A stretch of 64,000 nucleotides of DNA from Hwangdonia seohaensis (GCF_031932625.1 NZ_JAVSCK010000001.1:248001-312000), one strand, 5' to 3'. Positions 1 through 9,621 are shown, counted from the stretch's first letter. Made by a program: numbers and translations. Notes: generated by a model not told the origin, from the letters alone.

Positions 1-942
1 TTCGACAACCTTTATACAGCCGTTTTCTTTGGCATCATTTGGGGCTTGCTCATTTTTAATTTAGACCGTTATATTGTTTCAACCATTAAAAAAACCGGAA
101 ATGTTATCGATGAAATTATTCAAGCTTCACCCAGAATTATTTTGGCCATTATTATAGCCATTGTGATTGCAAAACCTTTAGAATTAAAAATTTTCGAAAA
201 AGAAATCAATCAAGTGCTATTGGAACAAAAAAACGAACTCACTTTAGCAAATCAAAATCAAATAGCACAACTATTCACGCCAAATATCGCAGCACTCCAA
301 AGCGACATAACAAGTTTACAGCAGCAAATAGACACCAAAGAAGCCGAGGTTAATGCGCTTTACGACACGTATATTACCGAGGCCGAAGGAACAGCAGGCA
401 CCAAACTATTGGGCAAAGGGCCGGTTTATAAAGAGAAGCGGGAAAAACACGATGCTTTATTAGCGGAATTACAACAGTTAAAAACCGAGAACAAAGCCAA
501 AATTGCCAACATTGAAAATGAAATTGCCACACTTAAGGGTACTTATGAAACACAGGTTGCAAGCACCCAACCCATAATTAGCAATTTTGATGGTTTAATG
601 GCGAGCGTCAACGCTTTAGGCGAGCTGCCTTGGCTGCCCTCTTTTTTTATATTCCTATTGTTTTTAGCTATTGAAACCTCACCTATTTTCGCAAAGCTGT
701 TATCGCCAAAAGGGGCTTACGATTTTAAACTTGAAGACCAGGAAACCGCCATAAAAACCACAGTGCTTCAAAATAAAAACCAACGCGAAACCTTGTTGAA
801 AACAGATTCTACGATTAATGATCGTATTTATACAGATTTAGAAAATGAGGAAGAATTATACACTTACAAGCTCAAAAAAGCGAGAGAACTTATGCAGCTT
901 CAAGCCGATGCTTTTATTAAGCATCAAAAAAATGCGCTATGA
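1..942 (+). CDS. DUF4407 domain membrane protein, 5' end missing
   Basis: The reading frame is open from the first base of the window, so the true start lies upstream. The visible 313 residues begin in a hydrophobic stretch followed by NLDRYIV, a hallmark of the DUF4407 family. A second membrane segment (about residues 45-60) comes next, then a long charged coiled-coil-like region rich in Gln, Glu and Lys (about 60-205). A third hydrophobic segment containing FFIFLLFLAIE follows, and the tail is charged. This matches the DUF4407 layout of membrane segments split by a large soluble helical domain. The function of the family is unknown to me. The neighbouring STAS-like gene converges on it from the opposite strand with only three bases between the stops. 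Confidence 0.85.
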   Translation, partial: FDNLYTAVFFGIIWGLLIFNLDRYIVSTIKKTGNVIDEIIQASPRIILAIIIAIVIAKPLELKIFEKEINQVLLEQKNELTLANQNQIAQLFTPNIAALQSDITSLQQQIDTKEAEVNALYDTYITEAEGTAGTKLLGKGPVYKEKREKHDALLAELQQLKTENKAKIANIENEIATLKGTYETQVASTQPIISNFDGLMASVNALGELPWLPSFFIFLLFLAIETSPIFAKLLSPKGAYDFKLEDQETAIKTTVLQNKNQRETLLKTDSTINDRIYTDLENEEELYTYKLKKARELMQLQADAFIKHQKNAL

Positions 943-945
943 CAA

Positions 946-1233
946 CTATGCTGCGGTATCTGGAGCGTCCGATTTAAAATGCTCGTATAAATCCTTGCAA
1001 CCCAAACCAATAATCGACATTTTCTTGTTTTTGGATAAGGCTTGGTAATGCAATTGCGCCAAAGCATCAACACCGTATTTATCCATCCATTCAATCTTTT
1101 CAATACTAATAGTAAGGGCGTCTACGCGTTCAAAAACATTATCAAACGCACTTTTAAACACATTTAAGTTGCGTTTATTAAGAATGCCTTTCATTTTAAA
1201 AAAGTTGTTGTAGCTTGTAATTTCCAATTCCAT
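946..1233 (-). CDS. STAS-domain-like small protein
   Basis: A 95-residue soluble protein with alternating strand and helix character: a first strand (LEITSYNNFFKMKGIL), a helix with FKSAFDNVF, a strand with ALTISIEKIEWMD, then a helix with DALAQLHYQALSKNKKMSIIGL. This layout resembles STAS domains of the anti-sigma-factor-antagonist class, where the loop after the second strand usually carries a phosphorylatable Ser. Here that loop reads IEWMDKYGVDAL and has no Ser at the usual place, so phosphorylation-dependent switching is doubtful. It is transcribed convergently with the DUF4407 gene. The STAS assignment rests on pattern only. Confidence 0.6.
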   Translation of the reverse strand: MELEITSYNNFFKMKGILNKRNLNVFKSAFDNVFERVDALTISIEKIEWMDKYGVDALAQLHYQALSKNKKMSIIGLGCKDLYEHFKSDAPDTAA

Positions 1234-1447
1234 AACTAAGTTGTTTTAAGTAGTTAAACAATAAATCTGAGGGAGACTAATTAACTGATTATCAAATAAA
1301 AGTATATAACTTTAAACGGAATTGCAGTATTTAATCGATGAATAGATTTCAACTTTAGATAAAAATATAATAAATGTCAAAATAATCGACGAGCAACCAC
1401 TTTTAAAATAAGATTTTGCTATTTTTACTCTTATAAAAAACACTTTT

Positions 1448-1879
1448 ATGAAACATATTATATTATTGTTATGCCTAGTTTCATTTTTGAATGGCACTGC
1501 ACAAGTAACAGAAGATGAAGACAAAAAAAGCATTGAAAAAGTTTTAAAAAAGCAAAGAATTGCCTGGTCTAAAAATAATATCGAGGAGTTTATGGAGGGC
1601 TATTGGAAAAGCGATTCGCTTAAATTCTATGGCAAAAACGGTGTAACTTATGGCTGGTACGATACTTTAGATCGCTATAAAAAAGCCTATCCAACCGAAG
1701 ACCACACCGGCAAATTAAGTTTTAAATTAAACGATATTTCTAAAATAAACGACGGCGCATATTTTGTTTTGGGCGAATATCATTTAAAGCGAAACGTTGG
1801 AAACGCTACCGGGATTTTTATGGTAATATTTAAAAAAATCAATGGGGAATGGAAAATTATTGCCGATACATCGAGTTAA
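1448..1879 (+). CDS. Secreted NTF2/SnoaL-like protein (DUF4440 type)
   Basis: 143 residues. The N-terminal signal peptide (about residues 1-18) ends in NGTA-QV. The mature part has the SnoaL/DUF4440 pattern: a helix with KVLKKQRIAWSKNNIEEFMEGYW, strands around SDSLKFYG, then GVTYGWYDTLDRYKKAYP, and a C-terminal strand pair ending in GEWKIIADTSS. Fold members are small cone-shaped enzymes or binding proteins with varied roles, so no reaction can be named. The protein probably acts in the periplasm. The stop is three bases before the GNAT gene, so the two are likely co-transcribed. Confidence 0.75.
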   Translation: MKHIILLLCLVSFLNGTAQVTEDEDKKSIEKVLKKQRIAWSKNNIEEFMEGYWKSDSLKFYGKNGVTYGWYDTLDRYKKAYPTEDHTGKLSFKLNDISKINDGAYFVLGEYHLKRNVGNATGIFMVIFKKINGEWKIIADTSS

Positions 1880-1882
1880 ATT

Positions 1883-2356
1883 ATGCACCCAATAGTTAGA
1901 AAAGCGACTTTAAAAGATGTCCCTCTTTTATTAGAGTTTGAACAAGGTGTTATTGAAGCCGAAAGACCTTTTGACCCCACCATAAAAACTGATCATATTA
2001 CTTATTACAACATTCCTGAATTAATCACAAGCCCTACATCCGCTGTTTTTGTTGTTGAAATTGAGAACGACATTGTGGCTTCCGGCTATGCCAAAATTAA
2101 AACGGATAGGCAGTACTTGAAACATAAAAAGCAAGGGTATTTGGGGTTTATGTTTGTTTCGGAAAAACACAGAGGCAAACAGCTTAACCAACTTATAATT
2201 GATGCCTTATTAAAATGGTGTAAAACCCGTGATGTTTTCGAAATTAAATTGGATGTGTATCAAGATAATATACCGGCAATTAAAGCGTATGAAAAAGCAG
2301 GCTTTAAAAAACACATGATTAATATGCGCTTGGATATTACGGATTTGGATTTATAA
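1883..2356 (+). CDS. GNAT-family N-acetyltransferase
   Basis: 157 residues. It shows the GNAT fold: an N-terminal strand with VRKATLKDVPLLLEFE, a central strand pair with AVFVVEIENDIVASGYAKI, then the acetyl-CoA binding segment GYLGFMFVSEKHRGKQLNQLIIDALLKW, and the C-terminal LDVYQDNIPAIKAYEKAGFKK typical of the family. The pyrophosphate loop reads HRGKQLN, a variant of the RGxGxG/A signature. The acceptor cannot be deduced. It follows the NTF2-like gene with a three-base gap and is probably in the same operon. Confidence 0.85.
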   Translation: MHPIVRKATLKDVPLLLEFEQGVIEAERPFDPTIKTDHITYYNIPELITSPTSAVFVVEIENDIVASGYAKIKTDRQYLKHKKQGYLGFMFVSEKHRGKQLNQLIIDALLKWCKTRDVFEIKLDVYQDNIPAIKAYEKAGFKKHMINMRLDITDLDL

Positions 2357-2362
2357 CAGCCG

Positions 2363-3685
2363 CTAGTCTTCTTTTAAAGGATATATCTCCACATCATCTC
2401 CCAACCACGCGCTTAGTTTATCATATATTTTTTGTTTGTCGTTCTCTGAAAAATCTTTAATTCTAGTTCCGTGATGCCCGCCTTCCAAAACCATTTTTAA
2501 AGCATCAACACTGGGTTTTGGCGTTGGCGCACAGGCACCCCAAGGGTCGTTAGCCCCATAAATATATAAAATATGATCGCCTTTGTTTTCAACAAAATCC
2601 CTGACGTTTTTAATGTATTCCGGATTATAGGTTAAATCGACATCATCTGGCGCAAATCGCATATTTGAAGACGATTTTACAACTTTAAGCAAATCCTTTA
2701 CAGGCTCTAAATCAAAACCATAATAGCCCAATTCTACCATGTGCTGATAAAAAGAAGGCAAATAATGATGGAACCCTTTATCGTTATACAAACCCATGCC
2801 GGAAATTTTAATTAAATACTGAAAACGTTCGTTTGCCGTAGCCGCCTCAGTTGGAATATCCTCACAATTACCGCCCCATTGCCAAAACGAAAACGGAAAT
2901 TCCAACACCGCATATTCCAAAGCTTCTTCCATAGGTACTTTGGTAAATTGCATGGCTTCCTTTTCAGCGTAAGCTTTCAACGCTTTTAAAACAGTGTCTC
3001 TTTGTTTTAAAATAGCTCTTTGAAATGCTACAATCTTATTTCGACATTCATCAGTTCCGACAGAATTTATCAAATTTTCAGTTCTAATATCTTCTTGGGT
3101 GTTTATTAAGGGCGTTACGTAAGGCACCGCTACATCAACATCGTTTGGGTATTTTGATTTGTATATTAAAACCGTTTCGCCGCCTTTACTTATGCCTGTG
3201 GAAATCCATTTATTTGTGTAAAGCTGTTTTAATTTCGAAACGATGCTGTGGTAATCTTCAATCGCTTGATCGTTTTTTAAATACTGCCACGGAATGGGTT
3301 CTGGTCTGGATTTTCCGTAAAACCGATACTCAACCATAACCTGATTGGATTGTAAAACCTTGCTCAACTCGTACGTTTTATGTTTTGCATTATAGCCTTC
3401 AGTCACTAAAACGGTAGGTTTCGAATAATCGGTATGCGACACATACACATAGTGATTAAAAGTGCCCGCTTCTAAATTATTATGATTTAAAGGTTGCTTT
3501 ATAATAAGCTGATAGGCTTTTTTAAAATGGTCTTCAACTTTTATTGGACTGATTTCTGCTGAAGGAAATAACACTTTTAACTGTTCTTCGAAAGCCAATC
3601 CTTCTAATTTAACTCCAGATTCTTTACAGGAATTTATAGCTAAACTTACTAAAAACAGAATGAGTATTTTTTTTATGGCATGCAT
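2363..3685 (-). CDS. S37-type prolyl tripeptidyl aminopeptidase, lipoprotein
   Basis: 440 residues. The signal ends in a lipobox (SLAINSC, lipidated Cys20), so the protein should be anchored in a membrane facing the periplasm or cell surface. The alpha/beta-hydrolase nucleophile elbow is GISKGG (residues 164-169, Ser166), close to the GGSKGG of the Streptomyces PS-10 aminopeptidase family (MEROPS S37). The family removes tripeptides from N-termini, with preference for Pro at P1. The C-terminal part supplies a plausible acid in YGANDPWG and a His in GGHHGTR. It is divergent from the 3-hydroxyproline gene pair and lies at the edge of a proline-peptide catabolic cluster, which fits the specificity. 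S28 serine peptidases are the main alternative. Confidence 0.75.
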   Translation of the reverse strand: MHAIKKILILFLVSLAINSCKESGVKLEGLAFEEQLKVLFPSAEISPIKVEDHFKKAYQLIIKQPLNHNNLEAGTFNHYVYVSHTDYSKPTVLVTEGYNAKHKTYELSKVLQSNQVMVEYRFYGKSRPEPIPWQYLKNDQAIEDYHSIVSKLKQLYTNKWISTGISKGGETVLIYKSKYPNDVDVAVPYVTPLINTQEDIRTENLINSVGTDECRNKIVAFQRAILKQRDTVLKALKAYAEKEAMQFTKVPMEEALEYAVLEFPFSFWQWGGNCEDIPTEAATANERFQYLIKISGMGLYNDKGFHHYLPSFYQHMVELGYYGFDLEPVKDLLKVVKSSSNMRFAPDDVDLTYNPEYIKNVRDFVENKGDHILYIYGANDPWGACAPTPKPSVDALKMVLEGGHHGTRIKDFSENDKQKIYDKLSAWLGDDVEIYPLKED

Positions 3686-3822
3686 TGTTAATCGTTTTAA
3701 GTTTTAAAGATAAGCTATTATAAAAAGTAGATGTCTGTACTATATTATCCAAAACAAGTATGATTTTAGTAGATTGATAAATAATATTGAATTAAGATAC
3801 CGAATTTGGTTATTTTTAACTT

Positions 3823-4782
3823 ATGGAAAATATTTTACAAATAGACACCGATTTTATTGAAAATAACACGGTGTTTTCTGAGTTAATTGAAGCATTAAAA
3901 AAAGGATTTTGTAACGATAACACCATGATTCCCATGCGGCATCATCACGATTTCCCGAACCCAGAAGTTAATGCCGATTCTACCTTGTTATTAATGCCCG
4001 CATGGAACCCAAGTAAGGATGCCGGTGTAAAAATAGTTACGGTAAGTCCAGAAAACGGACAGTTTAATTTGCCGTCAATTCAAGGCACATACATTTATTT
4101 TGATGCCGTAAAAGGCAGTATAAAAGCCATTTTAGAAGCTAAGAGTTTAACCGTAAAACGAACGGCTGCGGCATCGGCTTTAGCATCATCGTTTTTATCG
4201 CGAAAAGATTCAAAGTCCATGTTAATGATTGGCACGGGTGCATTATCAATCAACCTCATCAAAGCCCATGCAGCGGTGCGCCCCATAAAACAAGTGTTTA
4301 TTTGGGGGCGCAATTTAGAAAAAGCACAAGCCATCGCATCTTCATTAAAAAATGAAAACTTTAGCGTACACGCCATTGAAACCATTGAAGAAAAAATAGC
4401 TGAAGTCGATATTATTTCAAGTGCCACACTATCAAAAACACCATTGGTTTTTGGTAAATATTTAAACGCAGGACAACATATTGATTTGGTGGGCGCCTAT
4501 AAAAAAGATATGCGCGAAGCCGATGATGAAACCATTAGCAAAGCCTCCGTTTTTATTGATACATTTCAGGGCGGATTAAAAGAAAGTGGCGATATTGTTA
4601 TCCCGTTAGAAAATGGCGTTCTTAACAAAGAAGCTATAAAAGCAGATTTATTTCAGTTGTGTTCAAATAAAAAAAACGGTCGCACTTCTGAAAAAGAAAT
4701 CACCGTTTTCAAATCGGTTGGTCACGCCCTCGAAGATTTAGTCGCCGCTGGGTATTATTTCAATAAATTTAAAAATGAATAA
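3823..4782 (+). CDS. Ornithine cyclodeaminase-family protein, probable delta1-pyrroline-2-carboxylate reductase
   Basis: 319 residues of the ornithine cyclodeaminase/mu-crystallin family. Visible marks are RTAAASALAS (the substrate and dinucleotide region), the Rossmann loop MIGTGALS with a following WGRN, and DLVGAYKKDMREAD. Family members include true cyclodeaminases, alanine dehydrogenases and NAD(P)H-dependent delta1-pyrroline-2-carboxylate (Pyr2C) reductases. The gene overlaps by eight bases a gene for a Cys/Thr-type trans-3-hydroxy-L-proline dehydratase, whose product is Pyr2C. This makes the reductase assignment, giving L-proline, the best inference. Confidence 0.8.
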   Translation: MENILQIDTDFIENNTVFSELIEALKKGFCNDNTMIPMRHHHDFPNPEVNADSTLLLMPAWNPSKDAGVKIVTVSPENGQFNLPSIQGTYIYFDAVKGSIKAILEAKSLTVKRTAAASALASSFLSRKDSKSMLMIGTGALSINLIKAHAAVRPIKQVFIWGRNLEKAQAIASSLKNENFSVHAIETIEEKIAEVDIISSATLSKTPLVFGKYLNAGQHIDLVGAYKKDMREADDETISKASVFIDTFQGGLKESGDIVIPLENGVLNKEAIKADLFQLCSNKKNGRTSEKEITVFKSVGHALEDLVAAGYYFNKFKNE

Positions 4783-5842
4783 CACCTATCAAAATATTTT
4801 AGATAAAACCAATTTTGAACCCCCAAAAAATTGGTTGCAAATTAAAACCATCGATATGCATACCGGAGGCGAGCCGCTACGAGTTATTGTGGATGGTTTC
4901 CCCGAATTAAAAGGCAATTCCGTTTTAGAATACCGTAGATATTGTAAAGAAAATTTTGATTATTTACGTACTACCTTAATGTTTGAACCGCGTGGGCATG
5001 CCGATATGTACGGTTGTATTTTACTGCCACCAAACGACGATGATGGTGATTTCGGAATTATTTTTCTGCATAACGAGGGCTATTCCACCATGTGTGGGCA
5101 TGCCATTATTGCCATTTCCACCTTGGCTGTCGAGATGCAATGGATTGCCGTAAAAGAAGGCGATAACCTGATTAAAATTGATGCGCCTTGTGGCAGGATT
5201 ACGTCGTTTGCACATGTTAAAAACGGAAAGGTAACTGGAGTTCGGTTCCACTGTGTGCCCAGTTTTGTGGTTGGATTGGACAGAACGGTTTATGTTGAAG
5301 GCTTGGGAAAAGTAACTTACGATTTGGCCTATGGCGGTGCTTTTTACGCCTATGTCGATATGGCTAAAAATGATTTTAATTTCAATTTAAAACCAGAATC
5401 TTACCGTTCTTTAATTGCAAAGGGAATGGCTATTAAATGTGCCGTTATGATAGCGGATAAAGAAATTTTACATCCTTTTGAAGACGATTTAAGTTTTCTA
5501 TATGGCACTATTTTTATAGACAACAAAAAACAGATGTCGGGCAACGACAGCAGAAATGTTTGTGTTTTTGCCGAAGGCGAAGTCGATAGATGTCCCACAG
5601 GCTCAGGCGTTTCGGGCAGAATGGCCATTCATAGATTAAGAAATGAAATCGATTTTGGCGAAACCATGACCATTGAAAGCATTACGGATTCCGTGTTTAA
5701 AGGCTCTCTCGTTTCAGAGAAAGATTACGGCCCTTTTAAAGCCGTTATTCCTCAAGTTGAAGGAACAGCGCATATTACCGGCATGCAGACCTTTGTTATT
5801 GACCCCAACGACCCGATGAAAGACGGTTTTATTTTAAGGTGA
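4775..5842 (+). CDS. trans-3-hydroxy-L-proline dehydratase (proline racemase family)
   Basis: 355 residues of the proline racemase superfamily (DMHTGGEPLRV, FEPRGHADMYG, MCGHA, DRCPTGSG). Racemases and 4-Hyp epimerases use two catalytic Cys. Here the first is present (Cys107 in MCGHA), but the position of the second holds Thr275 (DRCPTGSG, aligned with DRSPCGTG in the paralogue at 11969-12979). The Cys/Thr pair is the known signature of trans-3-hydroxy-L-proline dehydratases, which eliminate water to give delta1-pyrroline-2-carboxylate. The adjacent Cys273 is offset by two positions and should not replace it. The eight-base overlap with the reductase gene supports a two-step route to proline. 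Confidence 0.85.
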   Translation: MNNTYQNILDKTNFEPPKNWLQIKTIDMHTGGEPLRVIVDGFPELKGNSVLEYRRYCKENFDYLRTTLMFEPRGHADMYGCILLPPNDDDGDFGIIFLHNEGYSTMCGHAIIAISTLAVEMQWIAVKEGDNLIKIDAPCGRITSFAHVKNGKVTGVRFHCVPSFVVGLDRTVYVEGLGKVTYDLAYGGAFYAYVDMAKNDFNFNLKPESYRSLIAKGMAIKCAVMIADKEILHPFEDDLSFLYGTIFIDNKKQMSGNDSRNVCVFAEGEVDRCPTGSGVSGRMAIHRLRNEIDFGETMTIESITDSVFKGSLVSEKDYGPFKAVIPQVEGTAHITGMQTFVIDPNDPMKDGFILR

Positions 5843-5847
5843 ACGAA

Positions 5848-7068
5848 CTACGATATACCAAACGGATTTTCTATACTATGCATGGGCTTTGTAAACCATT
5901 TTGGGCCTGCTTCGGTCATATAAATATGATCTTCATGACGAACACCAAACTCATTTGGAACGCAAATCATGGGCTCGTTGCTAAAACACATTCCTGGTTT
6001 TAAAACAGTTTCATCGCCTTTAACAATATATGGGTATTCATGAATATCCAAACCTATGCCATGACCTGTTCTATGCGGCAATCCCGGAAGTTTATAACCC
6101 GGTCCCAAACCATAAGATTCCAACATTTTTCGGGATGCCAAATCTACGGAAGCGCAGGTGCTTCCCAACTTAGCAGCATCAAAAGCGGCTTGTTGCGTCT
6201 CTTTTTCTATATGCCAAATGCGACGTTGCAAATCATTCGCTTCTCCAAAAACATAAGTTCGGGTAATATCGGATAAATAGTCATGTAGCATACAGCCCGT
6301 ATCGACAAGTACCATATCGTTCATTTCCAAGTTTTTTGGCGACTTTACACCATGCGGAAATGAAGAATCTACACCAAAAAGCACGATGCAAAAATAAGAG
6401 CCCGATGGAATGCCGTAGCGTTTATGGGCTTCATTGATAAAATCCGTGACTTCCTTTGTACTAATGCCAACCCTTAATATTCTAGCCACTGCCTTTTGAA
6501 CCTCTAAAGTTATGTTCATGGCATGTTGTATAATGGCTATTTCTGCATCCGACTTAATCATTCTACAACCCGATATAATGGGTTTTGCATTGTTTAACGT
6601 GTAATCAGTTGTTGCTTTTAGAATACCGTTGGCAATAAAAAAAGGTGTTGTTTCATCAATTAAAATAGTGCCTTTTGCCACACCATTATTTTTAAGAATT
6701 TGATTAAATAATTGAAAAGGGCTCTCGTGCTCTTCCCAACAATGGACGTCGCCTTCAATAATCATAAAATCTAAAACAGTGCCTTTTTCGAATAGAGGTG
6801 CTATGTAGTGAACTTCTCCATTTGGAAACAATAATGCACCAACCATTCGCTCGCTGGGATTCCAACGCGTTCCAGTAAAATAATACAAACTGGTTCCTGC
6901 ATTCAGGTAAACCGCTTGAACATTTTGGGCTTGCATAAGTTTGCACGCTTTATTTATTCGAGCTTGATATTCTTCTTTTTGAATGGGTTTTACTAAATGT
7001 GCCTTAGGGGTAATGGCATCTAATTCGGCTTCAATGGTAGATCCGCCAATTCCTTTTGTATTCATCAT
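5848..7068 (-). CDS. M24-family Xaa-Pro peptidase
   Basis: 406 residues with no signal peptide. A creatinase/prolidase-type N-terminal domain (about 1-165) precedes a pita-bread M24 domain. The dinuclear metal site is visible: LVDTGCMLHDYLSDITR (two Asp), GHGIGLDIHEYP (His), FSNEPMI (Glu) and RHEDHI (Glu). The family cleaves Xaa-Pro bonds in dipeptides or at N-termini in the cytoplasm. It is the last gene of a tightly spaced minus-strand run that includes a second M24 enzyme, a DadA-like flavoprotein and an S9 peptidase. Aminopeptidase and dipeptidase activities cannot be told apart from sequence alone. Confidence 0.85.
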   Translation of the reverse strand: MMNTKGIGGSTIEAELDAITPKAHLVKPIQKEEYQARINKACKLMQAQNVQAVYLNAGTSLYYFTGTRWNPSERMVGALLFPNGEVHYIAPLFEKGTVLDFMIIEGDVHCWEEHESPFQLFNQILKNNGVAKGTILIDETTPFFIANGILKATTDYTLNNAKPIISGCRMIKSDAEIAIIQHAMNITLEVQKAVARILRVGISTKEVTDFINEAHKRYGIPSGSYFCIVLFGVDSSFPHGVKSPKNLEMNDMVLVDTGCMLHDYLSDITRTYVFGEANDLQRRIWHIEKETQQAAFDAAKLGSTCASVDLASRKMLESYGLGPGYKLPGLPHRTGHGIGLDIHEYPYIVKGDETVLKPGMCFSNEPMICVPNEFGVRHEDHIYMTEAGPKWFTKPMHSIENPFGIS

Positions 7069-7077
7069 ATCATCTTT

Positions 7078-8370
7078 TTAATTATTCATTAAAGCCTCAA
7101 TAGCTTCAATTTCAATAGGCATCGCTTCGGTTAAATTAATGTTTCCGTTTTCCGTGATTAAATAATCGTTTTCCAAACGGCAACCAATGCCTTCTTCTGC
7201 AATGTAAATTCCGGGTTCGCAGGTTAACACCATGCCCGCTTCAAAGGGGCGCGAGTACAAACCAACATCATGTACATCTAACCCAATGTGGTGCGCAGTA
7301 CCATGCATAAAATATTTTTTATACAAGGGTTTTTCCGGGTCTTGTTTTAAAACATCTTCGGCATTTAACAGGCCTAATTTTATCAGTTCCGTTTCAATTA
7401 AACTGGCCATTTGTTGCTCATATTCAGATGGTATCACCCCTGGTTTCAACAATTTACTACCAACCTTTAAACAATGTAAAACCGAGGCATACACTTCTTT
7501 TTGTCTATTGGAAAACTTACCGTTTACAGGAAAACAACGCGTCGTATCACTATTGTAATTGGCGTAACAAACACCAAAGTCCATTAAAATCATATCGCCA
7601 TCTTTACAAGTCGCATCGTTGGTGTTGTAATGCAGTGCACAAGCGTTTTTACCCGAGGCCACAATGGGTTGAAAAGCGTGTCTTTTCGCACCAGACTTAA
7701 TTAAATTGTAAGTTAATTCGGCTTCCAATTCGTATTCCTTAATATTGGGTTTGCAAGTTTTTAAAACACGTTTAAAGGATTCAACACTTATATCCGCAGC
7801 TTTTTTTATCAATTCAATTTCTACACCAGATTTAATTTGACGCAACGCTCTTGTAATTTTAGCAGCCCTAAAACAATCGTGCAAAGGGTATTTTTCTTTA
7901 CACCAAGCAATCATTCTATCTTGCTGTGTTTGCTGGTTTTTGGTTACGCGCTTTGCATGTTCGTTATGGCCTAAATAAAACCCATCGGCCTCAAAAGCCA
8001 TGTATTGCAACACCATTTCGAAATCCTGAATCCACTCTATGCGCTTAACCCCTGAGATTTCAGTAGCCTGTTTTTTCGTTAATTTTTCACCATCCCAAAT
8101 TTTAACATGTTCGTTGGTTTCTTTTATGAATAAAATTTCCCGGTTTTCTTTTTTGTAAGCTTCCGGATATAAAACCAAAATGGTTTCCTCTTGGTCAATT
8201 CCAGAAAGATAAAACAAATCGTTGTTTTGGGTAAATCCCATCACATCATCAGCATTGTTGTGTTGCACATCATTTGATGTTAAAATGGCAATGGTGTTTG
8301 AATTCATTTTATAACAAAAACGTGTTCTGTTTTTAATAAATAAGGCGTTTGAAATTTGATTGTATCGCAT
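7078..8370 (-). CDS. pepP: Aminopeptidase P-type Xaa-Pro aminopeptidase (M24B)
   Basis: 430 residues. The N-terminal AMP_N-type domain (about 1-135; FYLSGIDQEE, VLYPEAYK) is followed by the M24 catalytic domain with metal ligands in LMDFGVCYANYNSDTTR (two Asp), AHHIGLDVHDVG (His), TCEPGIY (Glu) and RLENDYL (Glu). Length and domain order match bacterial aminopeptidase P, which removes any N-terminal residue preceding Pro. It is cytoplasmic. It lies nine bases upstream of the second M24 gene and three bases downstream of the flavoprotein gene, so all are probably one transcript. The N-terminus MRYNQI is conserved in flavobacterial homologues as I remember them, which supports this start. Confidence 0.85.
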   Translation of the reverse strand: MRYNQISNALFIKNRTRFCYKMNSNTIAILTSNDVQHNNADDVMGFTQNNDLFYLSGIDQEETILVLYPEAYKKENREILFIKETNEHVKIWDGEKLTKKQATEISGVKRIEWIQDFEMVLQYMAFEADGFYLGHNEHAKRVTKNQQTQQDRMIAWCKEKYPLHDCFRAAKITRALRQIKSGVEIELIKKAADISVESFKRVLKTCKPNIKEYELEAELTYNLIKSGAKRHAFQPIVASGKNACALHYNTNDATCKDGDMILMDFGVCYANYNSDTTRCFPVNGKFSNRQKEVYASVLHCLKVGSKLLKPGVIPSEYEQQMASLIETELIKLGLLNAEDVLKQDPEKPLYKKYFMHGTAHHIGLDVHDVGLYSRPFEAGMVLTCEPGIYIAEEGIGCRLENDYLITENGNINLTEAMPIEIEAIEALMNN

Positions 8371-8373
8371 AAT

Positions 8374-9621
8374 TTAAAATTTTCTATCGGGATGATAATG
8401 AGCTAATTCCAATGAAGGTTTTTGTTCTGAAATAATTTCAGAAACCAGTTTCCCGGTTGCCGTTCCCATGCTCCAACCCATCATCGCATGACCAGCGGCA
8501 ATAGTTAAATTTTTACATTTTGATGATTTACCAATATACGGCAAACCATCTGGAGACACAGGGCGTAAACCACAAGTGGCATGGTTTTTTTCTTCTGATG
8601 TTAAATTGATTTCGGGGTAATATCGTTTAGCGGCATCAGCAATAGCTTCAACCCGTGTTTTATTTATTTTGTGGTTAATCCCAGCTATTTCCATGGTGCC
8701 GGCAAATCGTGTAAATCCATGCATAGGGGTTACGGCTACTTTGGCTTCGGTTAAAATGGCCGGCATTAAAATACGGGTTGGCCTTGTTGTATTTATGCTA
8801 TAACCTTTTCCTGCTTGAACCAGTAATTTCAGTCCTAATTTTTTATTTAAAAAAGTACTCCAAGAACCTGTTGCCAAAACAAATTCGTCGGCCTCTAAAA
8901 CTTTTTTGTTCGTTTTAATGGCTGAAATTTTATGGTTTTTAAAGTCTATGTCCTCAACCTTTTCATTTGTATAAAAAACAACACCATTGGTTTTTAAATA
9001 GGTTTTCATGTCGCCCATAAACTCATGTGGCGTGGTATGCGAATCGCATTTATAATAGGTCGCTCCTTTAACATTCAACTCAACATGAGGCTCCAATTGT
9101 TTTAATTGTTCAAGCTTTAAAACTTGGGCATCCAAACCTTCTTGCTTTGCTATATTTGCTGTTTTAATTTCATCCTCTAAGGCTTTATCGGTTTGGCACA
9201 GCATAAGCAAGCCTTTCTTTTCGTAATGAAATGAAAAGTTTTCATCGCGCTTAATATCATCGTATAAATCTTGACTTAAAAGCGAAATGGCTTTGATTGT
9301 TGGAATGGCTTTCTCAACGTGTTTTGAGTTGCACGATTTATTAAAAGCCAACGTCCATTTTAAAAAATCCAGATCTAACCGCGGTTTTATATAAAGTGGA
9401 CTCGATTTATTAAACATCCATTTCAGCCCTTTTTTCATCACACCCGGAGCAGATAACGGGATAATATGGCTAGGAGCCAAATAACCCGCATTAATATATG
9501 AAGCACCGGAATCTAAATTTGACTGATCGACAATAGTAACTTGATGCCCTTCTTTTTGAAGATAGTAGGCAGAACATAAACCTATAATGCCGCCGCCAAT
9601 TACTAAAACACTTTTACTCAT
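8374..9621 (-). CDS. FAD-dependent D-amino-acid dehydrogenase (DadA-like), probable D-hydroxyproline dehydrogenase
   Basis: 415 residues. The N-terminal dinucleotide fold reads VIGGGIIGLCSAYYLQKEGHQVTIVD. Further marks are the DAO-family SGASYINAG and the C-terminal CGLRPVSPDGLPYIG and AAGHAMMGWSMG. This is the DadA/DAO flavoprotein layout. In the known trans-4-hydroxyproline pathway a flavoprotein of this family oxidises cis-4-hydroxy-D-proline to delta1-pyrroline-4-hydroxy-2-carboxylate. The context here (4-Hyp epimerase, DapA-family deaminase, semialdehyde dehydrogenase) supports that role over D-alanine oxidation. Its start directly abuts the stop of the S9 peptidase gene. Confidence 0.82.
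   Translation of the reverse strand: MSKSVLVIGGGIIGLCSAYYLQKEGHQVTIVDQSNLDSGASYINAGYLAPSHIIPLSAPGVMKKGLKWMFNKSSPLYIKPRLDLDFLKWTLAFNKSCNSKHVEKAIPTIKAISLLSQDLYDDIKRDENFSFHYEKKGLLMLCQTDKALEDEIKTANIAKQEGLDAQVLKLEQLKQLEPHVELNVKGATYYKCDSHTTPHEFMGDMKTYLKTNGVVFYTNEKVEDIDFKNHKISAIKTNKKVLEADEFVLATGSWSTFLNKKLGLKLLVQAGKGYSINTTRPTRILMPAILTEAKVAVTPMHGFTRFAGTMEIAGINHKINKTRVEAIADAAKRYYPEINLTSEEKNHATCGLRPVSPDGLPYIGKSSKCKNLTIAAGHAMMGWSMGTATGKLVSEIISEQKPSLELAHYHPDRKF

Noticed and set aside
4775..5842. Reading Cys273 as the second catalytic Cys of a 4-Hyp epimerase
   Set aside because: Alignment of DRCPTGSG with DRSPCGTG places Thr275, not Cys273, at the catalytic position, so the protein was called a dehydratase.
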